This document shows positions 1-5,316 of a stretch of 5,316 bases of DNA, one piece after another; the stretch's first letter is position 1; each line of letters begins with the position of its first letter. The notes below the pieces were generated by a model, which ran no database searches, was not told the DNA's origin, and was given only the letters and a program-made list of their open reading frames with translations. The position numbers and the translations under genes are program-made. Origin of the DNA: Sulfurovaceae bacterium (lineage in GTDB: Bacteria; Campylobacterota; Campylobacteria; Campylobacterales; Sulfurovaceae); NCBI GenBank assembly GCA_029933395.1, contig JAOZOG010000141.1, positions 269 through 5,584 on the forward strand, given 5' to 3'.

Positions 1-517
1 ACAGTGCGTTCACCCGAATATTGTATCGCCCCAGCTCTGCCGCCAATGTCTTGGTCAAAGCAATCACACCGCCTTTGGACGCAGCATAGTTCACCTGCCC
101 GGCATTGCCCACGATACCCGAAACAGAAGCGACATTGACGATGCTTCCGCGCTTGTTGCGTATCATCGTTCTGGCAACCGTTCTGATAATATAAAAAAGT
201 GCATTGAGATTGGTTCCGATCACGTCCTCCCACTCTTCATCTTCCATAAAAAAGAGAAGATTGTCCCGGGTAATTCCGGCGCTGTTGACCAGAACATCCA
301 CTTCGATATCTTCCAGCACCGTTCGTATCGCTTCTTTGTCTGCAAGATCGAATGAGATCAATTCTCCGTTTTGAATCTTTTCAAGCAGACTCTGGGCTTT
401 TGACCGGTTCTGATGATAGTGAATATAGACGAAATAGCCGTTTTTGGCATACTCCATGACGATCGCTGCTCCAATCGACCCTGTCGCTCCGACAACCAGT
501 ACCTTTTTCTCTTCCAT
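1..517 (-). CDS. fabG: 3-oxoacyl-ACP reductase, FabG/SDR family (partial, C-terminus beyond left edge)
   Basis: Short-chain dehydrogenase/reductase of the FabG type, which reduces 3-oxoacyl-ACP to 3-hydroxyacyl-ACP with NAD(P)H in the cytoplasm. My translation gives 172 codons before the window edge; the family is usually about 240-250 residues, so the last third is missing. Visible: Rossmann nucleotide loop at residues 9-16 (VGATGSIG, a variant of TGxxxGxG), NSAG at 78-81, Asn103 in TNL, Ser131 in the VASVSG stretch, and Tyr144-x3-Lys148 in NYAASKGG. The catalytic tetrad is therefore intact. ATG at 517 has GAGG (524-527) six bases upstream, inside the end of the ammonia-lyase gene; an in-frame GTG lies directly before it at 520. 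It is fifth in the minus-strand operon, 3 nt after the lyase stop. In this context it is probably the dedicated polyene ketoreductase (ApeQ-like) rather than the housekeeping FabG; that role is inferred from neighbours. Confidence 0.93.
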   Translation of the reverse strand, partial: MEEKKVLVVGATGSIGAAIVMEYAKNGYFVYIHYHQNRSKAQSLLEKIQNGELISFDLADKEAIRTVLEDIEVDVLVNSAGITRDNLLFFMEDEEWEDVIGTNLNALFYIIRTVARTMIRNKRGSIVNVASVSGIVGNAGQVNYAASKGGVIALTKTLAAELGRYNIRVNAL

Positions 518-520
518 CAC

Positions 521-2041
521 TTACCTCAGGCTCCCGTTTTCCAGCAGATCCCTGATCGCAGCGATGTCGGTATCCATTCTTCTATCCTCGTAGAGCGGCT
601 TGACAACCCTTCTGATCTCAAGATAGATTTGCTTCAAATGCGGTGACACTTTTTCGCTCCCTCTGATATCGACGGCCTGTGCCATTCCGGCAAAGGCAAT
701 CGCCAGCATATTGTAGAGATCGGGGATCATTTTGGCGAAATCGTTGGCTGCAGTCGTACCCATGGAGACTTTGTCCTGGTTGAGTGATTCCGTCGGACGG
801 GAGTGGATGGATGCGGCAGTGGTATTTTTGATCACATCTGCACTCAGGGAACTGAGGCTGATCTGCATCGCTTTGAAACCATGGTAAAAAGGCTCGGTAG
901 AGAGTTTCAGGTTTTCACCCAGACCGCGGTTGAATTTGTGGTCGACCAGCAGTGCGAACTCTTTGTCAAGGAGATCTGCCAGATTTGCCGCACAGATCTT
1001 CAATGTATCCATCGCATGGGCGACATAGCCACCGTAGAAATTCCCGGAAGTATAGATCTTTTGATTCTTGCTGTCAATCAGCGGATTGTCGTTGACGGAA
1101 TTGATCTCCGTCTCTATCCATTTCCTGGACAGGGTGAGATTATCCCGGATGACGCCGAGTACCTGGGGAGAGCAGCGCATCGAGTAAGTATCCTGAATAT
1201 TCAGTTCGTTATCCTCGAAAAACTTGTCATAGCGGCCATCTCTGCCATGGGTCATCCCTGAGCCTTCGATCTTCTCTCTGATATTTTTGGCCGCCTCTAT
1301 CTGTCCATCAAATGGCTTCGATTCATGCACAAACTCAGCCACTGGCGTCACGTCTCCCAGCAGCACTTCAAACATCCCCGCGACATAGGATTCCATCGAA
1401 TCCACTATTATCTCAAATGCCTCAATAGCATCGAGTGCGATCGCACTCATCACGGCGGTACCGTTCATCACAGAGAGGGCCTCTTTGGGCTTGAAAACGT
1501 AGGGCTCGATACCCAATTCACGATAAACCTCTTCTGTCTTACGTATCGACCCTCGGTAATAGACCTCTCTTTCACCGGCGATCGCCGCAGCGATATAGGA
1601 GAGCGGCGTCAAATCACCGCTGGCACCCACAGAGCCCTGGGAGGGAATCACAGGAATGATATCGTGACGAAGAAGAAGCTCGAAACGGTGCAGAAGCTCC
1701 ATAGAGACGGCGGATCTCCCCTTGCTCAGAGAGATAGCCCTGATCAGGACCGTATATCTGCATACTTTTGGGCTCAGATTTTCTCCGATCCCACAGCCGT
1801 GAAAACGAAAGAGATTTTGCTGCAACCTCGCTGCATCCTCATAGGCAACATAATTTTTGCCACTGGAGCCATAGCCGGTTGTGATCCCGTAGATTGGCTT
1901 TCCCTTCTCGATCTCATCGATCAAAAAATCGTGTGCCCGCTTGATCGATGTCGTAAATATGTCGGCTTTCGATATCTCTACCTGCTCAGCTTTTGTGATC
2001 TCATCGAGTGAAATATGCCGTGCATCGATTGTCAGTCTCAT
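521..2041 (-). CDS. MIO-dependent aromatic amino acid ammonia-lyase (HAL/PAL/TAL family)
   Basis: A 506-residue enzyme, typical family length, that eliminates ammonia from an L-amino acid using a self-formed MIO electrophile. The MIO triad is Ala140-Ser141-Gly142 in GSVGASGDLTPLSY. Other active-site elements: Tyr51 in YGITTGYG, Asn193 in MNGT, Tyr286 and Arg289 in YSMRC, and NDNP at 317-320. Gln422 in NQDKVSMG sits where histidine lyases carry a catalytic Glu (Glu414 of HutH); Gln there is typical of tyrosine/phenylalanine lyases. The selectivity pair after LQQNLFR is Phe80-His81, neither the Ser-His of HutH nor the His-Leu of Rhodobacter TAL. I infer an aromatic substrate giving cinnamate or 4-coumarate as polyene starter, as in flexirubin and some APE clusters. 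Automated annotation may call it hutH; no other hut genes are present. ATG 2041 overlaps the upstream stop as ATGA and has GGGAG (2047-2051) five bases before it. Confidence 0.95.
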   Translation of the reverse strand: MRLTIDARHISLDEITKAEQVEISKADIFTTSIKRAHDFLIDEIEKGKPIYGITTGYGSSGKNYVAYEDAARLQQNLFRFHGCGIGENLSPKVCRYTVLIRAISLSKGRSAVSMELLHRFELLLRHDIIPVIPSQGSVGASGDLTPLSYIAAAIAGEREVYYRGSIRKTEEVYRELGIEPYVFKPKEALSVMNGTAVMSAIALDAIEAFEIIVDSMESYVAGMFEVLLGDVTPVAEFVHESKPFDGQIEAAKNIREKIEGSGMTHGRDGRYDKFFEDNELNIQDTYSMRCSPQVLGVIRDNLTLSRKWIETEINSVNDNPLIDSKNQKIYTSGNFYGGYVAHAMDTLKICAANLADLLDKEFALLVDHKFNRGLGENLKLSTEPFYHGFKAMQISLSSLSADVIKNTTAASIHSRPTESLNQDKVSMGTTAANDFAKMIPDLYNMLAIAFAGMAQAVDIRGSEKVSPHLKQIYLEIRRVVKPLYEDRRMDTDIAAIRDLLENGSLR

Positions 2042-2898
2042 CGCTTCTCCCAGAAATCATAAAAATTAAACCACTGATTGGGGTATGCTCTGATAATTTT
2101 TTCATAGAGGTCCACATAGCTTCGGAGTGCCTTCAGGATCGCTTCCTCTTCATCTTTGGACTGGTCCATCTCTATCTTCAGGTACTCCACCCTGTATCGC
2201 CGCATCCCGATCAATATCACAAAATAGACCAGAATCGGTTTTTTCATTTTGTACGCGATCTGGAAGGGACTCTTGTTGAATCGTGCCAGTTCGCCCAGAA
2301 AGTCAATCTCAATTTCCGCCTTTTTGGTCGCTGCGCGGTCTCCCATCATCGCCACCACCTCATCATCGAGCAGTGCATTGGCGATCTGTACCGAGGCACT
2401 GATCGTACCCTGGTTGAGATCGATCACCCGCACATCCCTTTTGGACGCGATACCATTTTCTATCTTTTTGATATCCTTGAGCATCACTTCACGCATCACG
2501 ATATTGAGTCTGTTTTGGATATTGCTGGAGTTGGAGGAGGCTGCCCATCCACCAAAATGGGATTGGAGCAGTATCGATGCGTGGCGCAAAATCTCTCTTG
2601 GCATTTCACGGTTTTCATACACATAGGTATAACTCTCCGGATCGATTCTGGTGATGAATCGATCCACCATGCAGATAGCAAAGGTCCTCAAATGCGTATA
2701 GTAGATTCTGTTATCGAAGGGGAGCCCCAGGTGCTCATAGTATATTTTGAGCGACGCCTTGACATTGCCTGCAAAAATAAAATAGAAAAATGTGACGGGA
2801 TACATCAGATAGTAGATAAATGTGTACCCAAAGAGTCGATAGAGAAAGAGTACCAGTCCGATACTCCACCCACTTCCTCTCTGTATCGTTTCTGCCAT
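2038..2898 (-). CDS. LPLAT-superfamily acyltransferase (LpxL/HtrB-like, COG4261 type)
   Basis: A 286-residue membrane-associated acyltransferase resembling lipid A late acyltransferases, of the kind repeatedly found in aryl-polyene and dialkylresorcinol clusters. Residues about 12-44 are strongly hydrophobic and rich in Phe/Tyr, forming an N-terminal membrane anchor. The catalytic block is SHFGGWAAS with His114; the acidic residue normally expected five positions on (HX4E/D) is Ala119. Further family blocks follow: MMGDRAA (184-190), FLGELARFNKSPFQIA (200-215) followed by KKPILVYF, and a C-terminal YPNQWFNFYDFW (272-283). It likely transfers an ACP- or CoA-bound acyl chain, perhaps the aryl polyene itself, to a glycolipid or phospholipid acceptor at the inner membrane; the acceptor is unknown. 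ATG 2898 overlaps the glycosyltransferase stop by one base (TAATG), with GGAA seven bases before the ATG. Its own stop overlaps the lyase start by four bases. Fold assignment is firm; substrate is inference. Confidence 0.9.
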   Translation of the reverse strand: MAETIQRGSGWSIGLVLFLYRLFGYTFIYYLMYPVTFFYFIFAGNVKASLKIYYEHLGLPFDNRIYYTHLRTFAICMVDRFITRIDPESYTYVYENREMPREILRHASILLQSHFGGWAASSNSSNIQNRLNIVMREVMLKDIKKIENGIASKRDVRVIDLNQGTISASVQIANALLDDEVVAMMGDRAATKKAEIEIDFLGELARFNKSPFQIAYKMKKPILVYFVILIGMRRYRVEYLKIEMDQSKDEEEAILKALRSYVDLYEKIIRAYPNQWFNFYDFWEKR

Positions 2899-3623
2899 TA
2901 CGCTTTTCCGGGCAGAATTTTACGCCAGAGCATTCCGGGCCACTTGAACGGCAGTATCTGTATGTGAACCCAGACGATTGTCATCGTATCTTCGAAGTTT
3001 CTGAAGTGGCTCACCCTCTCCTCCTGCAGCGGATAGTGGCAATCCACCTGCACCTCCCGTATCTTCTTCCCAGCATCGGCATGCCGCACCAGCACCTCCA
3101 TCTCCCAGTCAAATCGTCTTGTTTTGACAGGAAGATCCAGGATAGAGACAGGGTAGACCCTGAAGCCCGAAAGCGAATCGGTGATCGTATAGCCTGTATC
3201 CCAGCAGGCCCAAAAATTGCTGAACCATCTCCCGAATTTGGACCCGGTCGGTATATTCTCTATATCGAAATTCCTGGCCCCTATGACGATCTCATCTTCG
3301 TTATAGCCTTCAACCAACTTTTCGATCTGTGATGCCAGATGCTGCCCATCCCCGTCCATACTGACGGCATGGGAAAACCCCAGCGCTTTCGCCTTTTCTA
3401 TACCCGTGAGAATCGCCTGCCCTTTCCCCTGATTGCTGTCGTGCCGCAAAAAGTGTATTCTTCCTTTCTCTTCGGGCAAAAAGAGTCCCTCGACAGGCTG
3501 ATCCGATCCATCATCAACGATGATCAGTTCATAGCCATGGCTTGCGACATCCAATGCAACCTCTTTAATCGTCAGAGGATTATTGTAGGTTGGAATCACA
3601 ACGATTGTTTTATCGTGCTTCAT
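2898..3623 (-). CDS. Glycosyltransferase family 2 (GT-A fold, polyprenyl-phosphate/DPM-synthase-like)
   Basis: A 241-residue GT2 enzyme transferring a sugar from a nucleotide donor, probably at the cytoplasmic face of the membrane. Numbered from ATG 3623: IVVIPTYNNP at 7-16, IIVDDGSD at 34-41, NQGKGQAI at 64-71, the metal-binding DGD inside SMDGDGQH at 88-95, GFRVYP at 153-158 and FDWEME at 171-176. The fold is complete, with no C-terminal membrane helices, so it resembles a soluble or peripheral GT2. I prefer ATG 3623 because GT2 proteins usually begin a few residues before VVIPTYN; GTG at 3635 is an in-frame alternative adding four residues (245 aa), with a GGGAG eleven bases upstream. The start lies inside the dehydratase gene (14-nt overlap) and the stop overlaps the acyltransferase start. 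GT2 and acyltransferase genes or domains travel together in APE clusters, so it may glycosylate the polyene or build its anchor; donor and acceptor cannot be read from the sequence. Confidence 0.93.
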   Translation of the reverse strand: MKHDKTIVVIPTYNNPLTIKEVALDVASHGYELIIVDDGSDQPVEGLFLPEEKGRIHFLRHDSNQGKGQAILTGIEKAKALGFSHAVSMDGDGQHLASQIEKLVEGYNEDEIVIGARNFDIENIPTGSKFGRWFSNFWACWDTGYTITDSLSGFRVYPVSILDLPVKTRRFDWEMEVLVRHADAGKKIREVQVDCHYPLQEERVSHFRNFEDTMTIVWVHIQILPFKWPGMLWRKILPGKA

Positions 3624-3921
3624 AGCGTATCTCACTCACTTTTTTACTCCCTCTGGTCACTTTGATTTTCGTTATCTTGCCCTCTTGTTCAATATGGTAA
3701 ACGATCCTATCATCCGGAAAGAGGTGGGAGATGAATTTACTGTGCGGCACTCTGATCACTTCATCTTGACGGATGCCTGCGATAATCTCTATCTGGACAA
3801 AGCCCGGCAGTATTGGGTTTCCGGGAAAATGTGCTTTGAAGAGGGGATGATCTTCCCCTGCAAGCTTCAGCTCCACCCTCTCTTCACTCGCTTCGATGAT
3901 TTGATAAATATCCGCTGTCAA
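3610..3921 (-). CDS. Short hotdog-fold beta-hydroxyacyl-ACP dehydratase (FabA/FabZ-like, ApeI/ApeP type)
   Basis: A 103-residue single hotdog domain that would dehydrate 3-hydroxyacyl-ACP to the trans-2-enoyl form, building the conjugated double bonds of a polyene. The signature HFPGNPILPGFVQIE (residues 31-45) matches the FabZ active-site helix: His31 is the catalytic His, and Glu45, 14 residues later, has the same spacing as His54/Glu68 of E. coli FabZ. The protein is clearly shorter than FabZ (about 150), as are the small dehydratases of aryl-polyene clusters. The start is TTG 3921: an in-frame TAA lies upstream, no ATG or GTG start fits, and GGAG (3930-3933) is eight bases before it. It is the first gene of the minus-strand operon and its last 14 bases overlap the glycosyltransferase. 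Which of the two APE dehydratase roles it fills cannot be decided here. Confidence 0.88.
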   Translation of the reverse strand: MTADIYQIIEASEERVELKLAGEDHPLFKAHFPGNPILPGFVQIEIIAGIRQDEVIRVPHSKFISHLFPDDRIVYHIEQEGKITKIKVTRGSKKVSEIRYEAR

Positions 3922-3929
3922 CCGCCCAA

Positions 3930-3933
3930 CTCC
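3930..3933 (-). promoter_or_regulatory. Ribosome binding site (GGAG) deciding the TTG start of the dehydratase
   Basis: GGAG on the minus strand lies eight bases before TTG 3921. Since an in-frame stop TAA lies just upstream and no ATG or GTG is available near the N-terminus, this site supports initiation at TTG. Confidence 0.55.
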
Positions 3934-3993
3934 GCTATCTTAGTATCTACTATTTTATCCAAAACTAATTAAAATGCCTATATACTTTTTGCC

Positions 3994-3999
3994 ATTATA
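3994..3999 (-). promoter_or_regulatory. Predicted -10 box (perfect TATAAT) of the minus-strand polyene operon
   Basis: The minus strand reads TATAAT, a perfect sigma-70-type -10 match, in the only intergenic gap upstream of the operon. A start of transcription would fall near 3987, leaving a leader of about 65 nt before the TTG start. A TTGCGA lies 19 bp upstream (plus-strand 4019-4024), a 4-of-6 match to the -35 consensus at long spacing; it overlaps the first base of the methyltransferase start codon. Campylobacterota promoters often lack a conserved -35. A second, weaker -10 candidate (TAAAAT, 3952-3957) lies closer to the gene. Confidence 0.5.
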
Positions 4000-4001
4000 C
4001 T
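3996..4001 (+). promoter_or_regulatory. Predicted -10 box (TATACT) of the methyltransferase gene
   Basis: TATACT matches the -10 consensus at 5 of 6 positions and lies 22 bp before ATG 4024, predicting a start near 4008 and a leader of only about 16 nt. It overlaps the minus-strand TATAAT by four bases. The upstream stretch (3961-3990) is A/T-rich, as in Campylobacterota promoters, with no recognisable -35. An identical TATACT at 3981-3986 is an alternative, which would start transcription near 3993 and keep the GAGGG at 4004-4008 in the leader. Confidence 0.45.
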
Positions 4002-4023
4002 ACGAGGGTACGGCACGATCGCA

Positions 4024-5103
4024 ATGGAAGAATTTTTCACCCGGAATGACACAAAGACAGCGCTGGAAGCGCAGTATGAAGCGCAGAAGATCGCCTTTGC
4101 ACCGATCATCTTCCAGGTAGCGAAAACGATGAGAGATACAGGTATTCTGGAGGCACTTTATGAGCATGAGAAAAGTGGCCTGCCACTGGATGAGATCGCA
4201 CAGAAGGTCAAGTTGGGAAACTACAGTGTCAAGGTACTGCTGGAGAGTGCCCTCAGTGCGGATATCGTCAAAATCGATCGAGAGCAAAAATACCGCATCA
4301 CCAAAACCGGCTATTTCCTACTCAAAGATAAAATGACGCGTATCAATATGGACTACAACCACTATGTCAACTACCAGGGACTCTACTATCTCGAAGAGGC
4401 GATCAGGGAGGAGAGAGCGGCAGGACTCCGGGTCTTCGGAGAGTGGCAGACGATCTACCCTGCTCTCTCCTCGCTTCCCGACGATGCCCGGAAGAGCTGG
4501 TTTGCCTTCGATCACTTTTACTCGGACTCCGCATTTTCAGAGGCGATAGAGATTTTACAAAAAACAAGTCCAAAAAGTGTTTTGGATATCGGAGGCAATA
4601 CCGGGAAATTCTCCACTCTCCTTGCCAAAGCAGATCCCGATATAAAAATAACGATCGCAGACCTCCCCGAACAGATCGCTCTGGCAAAAGAGAGTGTGCA
4701 AAAAGAGAACGAAGCAAGTTTGGCAGACCGAATCGACTATTTCACGCTCGATATTCTGGATCTTAACGCTGCACTCCCTTCAGGCTATGATCTCATCTGG
4801 ATGAGCCAGTTTCTCGACTGCTTCAGAGATGAGGATATCATCGATCTGCTCAAGCGGACCAAAAAAGCGATGGGCAAAAATACCAGACTCTACATCATGG
4901 AGCCACTCTGGGACAGACAGCGTTTCGAGACTTCGGCATACTGCATCATCAACACCTCACCCTACTTCACGGCGATGGCAAACGGCTACAGTAAAATGTT
5001 CAATGCGCCGGATTTGATCGAACTGATTGAGCAGGCATCCCTGGAAGTCATTGAGCAGATTGATCAGATCGGAATCTGCCAAAGTATTCTAATCTGTAAA
5101 TAA
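4024..5103 (+). CDS. SAM-dependent methyltransferase, class I, O-methyltransferase-like (Methyltransf_2 architecture)
   Basis: A 359-residue methyltransferase with the two-part layout of plant/bacterial small-molecule O-methyltransferases. Residues about 20-100 form a winged-helix dimerisation domain (LDEIAQKVKLGNYSVKVLLESA, then YRITKTGYFLL). The Rossmann SAM domain follows, with motif I VLDIGGNTGKF (186-196), acidic loop ADLPEQI (212-218), a second acidic SAM-side segment around FTLDILDLN (240-248), and IMEP (291-294). The catalytic His of this family (LHDW-type motif) is absent: the aligned segment reads SQFLDCFRDE (261-270), with Asp265 at the His position. Known APEs carry ring methyl groups on the 4-hydroxyphenyl head, so I infer ring methylation of the starter or polyene head. 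ATG 4024 is the first usable start; the only SD-like GAGGG is 15 bases upstream, too far for good use. Divergent from the operon, sharing its promoter region. Confidence 0.92.
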   Translation: MEEFFTRNDTKTALEAQYEAQKIAFAPIIFQVAKTMRDTGILEALYEHEKSGLPLDEIAQKVKLGNYSVKVLLESALSADIVKIDREQKYRITKTGYFLLKDKMTRINMDYNHYVNYQGLYYLEEAIREERAAGLRVFGEWQTIYPALSSLPDDARKSWFAFDHFYSDSAFSEAIEILQKTSPKSVLDIGGNTGKFSTLLAKADPDIKITIADLPEQIALAKESVQKENEASLADRIDYFTLDILDLNAALPSGYDLIWMSQFLDCFRDEDIIDLLKRTKKAMGKNTRLYIMEPLWDRQRFETSAYCIINTSPYFTAMANGYSKMFNAPDLIELIEQASLEVIEQIDQIGICQSILICK

Positions 5104-5112
5104 CCCAAACTC

Positions 5113-5316
5113 TTAGGGTGCCTTTATCAACATCGTGATGCTTCCTGATGCATAAATTGTCTCATCTGACAAACCAATTGCCTCAAAAAGAAATCTTTTG
5201 ATTGCCCCAACCTCAGTCTCCCTACTTATTTTTATATGATAACGATTCCCCAAGGGGTCAGTCAGGCGCTCAACATTCCTGACAGCAACAAGAAAAGCAT
5301 GTGAAACAGTTTCACC
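5113..5316 (-). CDS. Hypothetical protein, C-terminal 67 residues (N-terminus beyond right edge)
   Basis: The minus strand stays open in one frame from the right edge to TAA at 5113-5115, giving 67 codons. The product ends in RFLFEAIGLSDETIYASG followed by SITMLIKAP and contains no catalytic motif I recognise. The pattern strand - helix - 'GLSDETIY' - terminal helix loosely recalls the end of FRG-domain proteins, but this is a weak impression. Base composition differs from the neighbours: about 42% G+C by hand count, and three of five arginines are AGG/AGA. The gene ends tail to tail with the methyltransferase, 9 bp apart (5104-5112). It is probably not part of the polyene cluster and may mark its edge. 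It could be non-coding, but 67 sense codons with protein-like composition up to the edge make a real gene more likely. Confidence 0.6.
   Translation of the reverse strand, partial: GETVSHAFLVAVRNVERLTDPLGNRYHIKISRETEVGAIKRFLFEAIGLSDETIYASGSITMLIKAP

Noticed and set aside
521..2041. Histidine utilisation gene hutH
   Set aside because: No hut neighbours; Gln422 replaces the catalytic Glu typical of histidine lyases; polyene operon context.
1325..2967. Long plus-strand open frames (1325-2011, 228 codons; 2008-2967, 319 codons) opposite the lyase, acyltransferase and GT2 genes
   Set aside because: They are antisense to genes with clear motifs, and their translations are rich in His, Cys and Arg with no recognisable domains. 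They reflect the codon use of the real strand.
4011..4023. Possible sigma-54 promoter (GGCACGATCGC) before the methyltransferase
   Set aside because: The GG and GC elements are 7 bases apart rather than 10, and the site abuts the start codon.
3922..4023. A regulator operator or riboswitch in the divergent intergenic region
   Set aside because: Apart from the -10 symmetry I found no long dyad or structured leader in these 102 bp.
4403..4766. Open frames on both strands inside the methyltransferase (for example 4403-4717 minus, 4443-4766 plus)
   Set aside because: Arg/Ser-rich, low-complexity translations inside a gene with well-supported motifs; shadows.
5102..5119. Possible terminator: ACCC ... 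GGGT between the convergent genes
   Set aside because: Only a four-base-pair stem with a nine-base loop and no T-run; too weak to call.
1..5316. CRISPR arrays, tRNA/rRNA genes, IS ends, att sites
   Set aside because: No spaced repeats, cloverleaf-like segments, terminal inverted repeats or transposase motifs were seen on reading both strands.

Overview
The window holds part of an aryl-polyene (APE)-type pigment or lipid gene cluster, probably from a Campylobacterota (epsilonproteobacterial) genome with G+C in the high forties. The taxon is inferred from protein style, dense gene packing and the A/T-rich promoter region; no rRNA or marker gene confirms it.

Layout. A tightly packed operon of five genes runs right to left on the minus strand from about 3921 to the left edge: a short hotdog-fold beta-hydroxyacyl-ACP dehydratase (3610-3921), a family 2 glycosyltransferase (2898-3623), an LpxL/HtrB-like acyltransferase (2038-2898), a MIO-type aromatic amino acid ammonia-lyase (521-2041) and a FabG-like 3-oxoacyl-ACP reductase cut by the left edge (1-517). 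The genes overlap or sit 3 nt apart, so they are almost certainly co-transcribed and translationally coupled. A SAM-dependent methyltransferase (4024-5103) is transcribed divergently from a 102-bp A/T-rich intergenic region. Two good -10 boxes overlap there on opposite strands, suggesting one symmetric bidirectional promoter. At the right edge is the 3' end of an unrecognised minus-strand gene (5113-5316) with different codon use and lower G+C. It meets the methyltransferase tail to tail with 9 bp between them and probably marks the cluster boundary.

How the genes may work together (inference from known APE, flexirubin and xanthomonadin clusters). The ammonia-lyase would make a cinnamate or 4-coumarate-type aryl starter; its active-site Gln argues against histidine as substrate. 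The methyltransferase would decorate the ring. Ketoreductase and dehydratase would act in each round of ACP-bound polyene extension, with ketosynthases and ACPs expected beyond the left edge. The glycosyltransferase and acyltransferase would attach the polyene to a membrane lipid or glycolipid anchor.

Most notable points: the bidirectional promoter; an acyltransferase whose HX4(E/D) acidic residue is Ala; a methyltransferase lacking the O-methyltransferase catalytic His; and the lyase's Phe-His selectivity pair. The system type is known, but this arrangement and these residue changes deserve checking.
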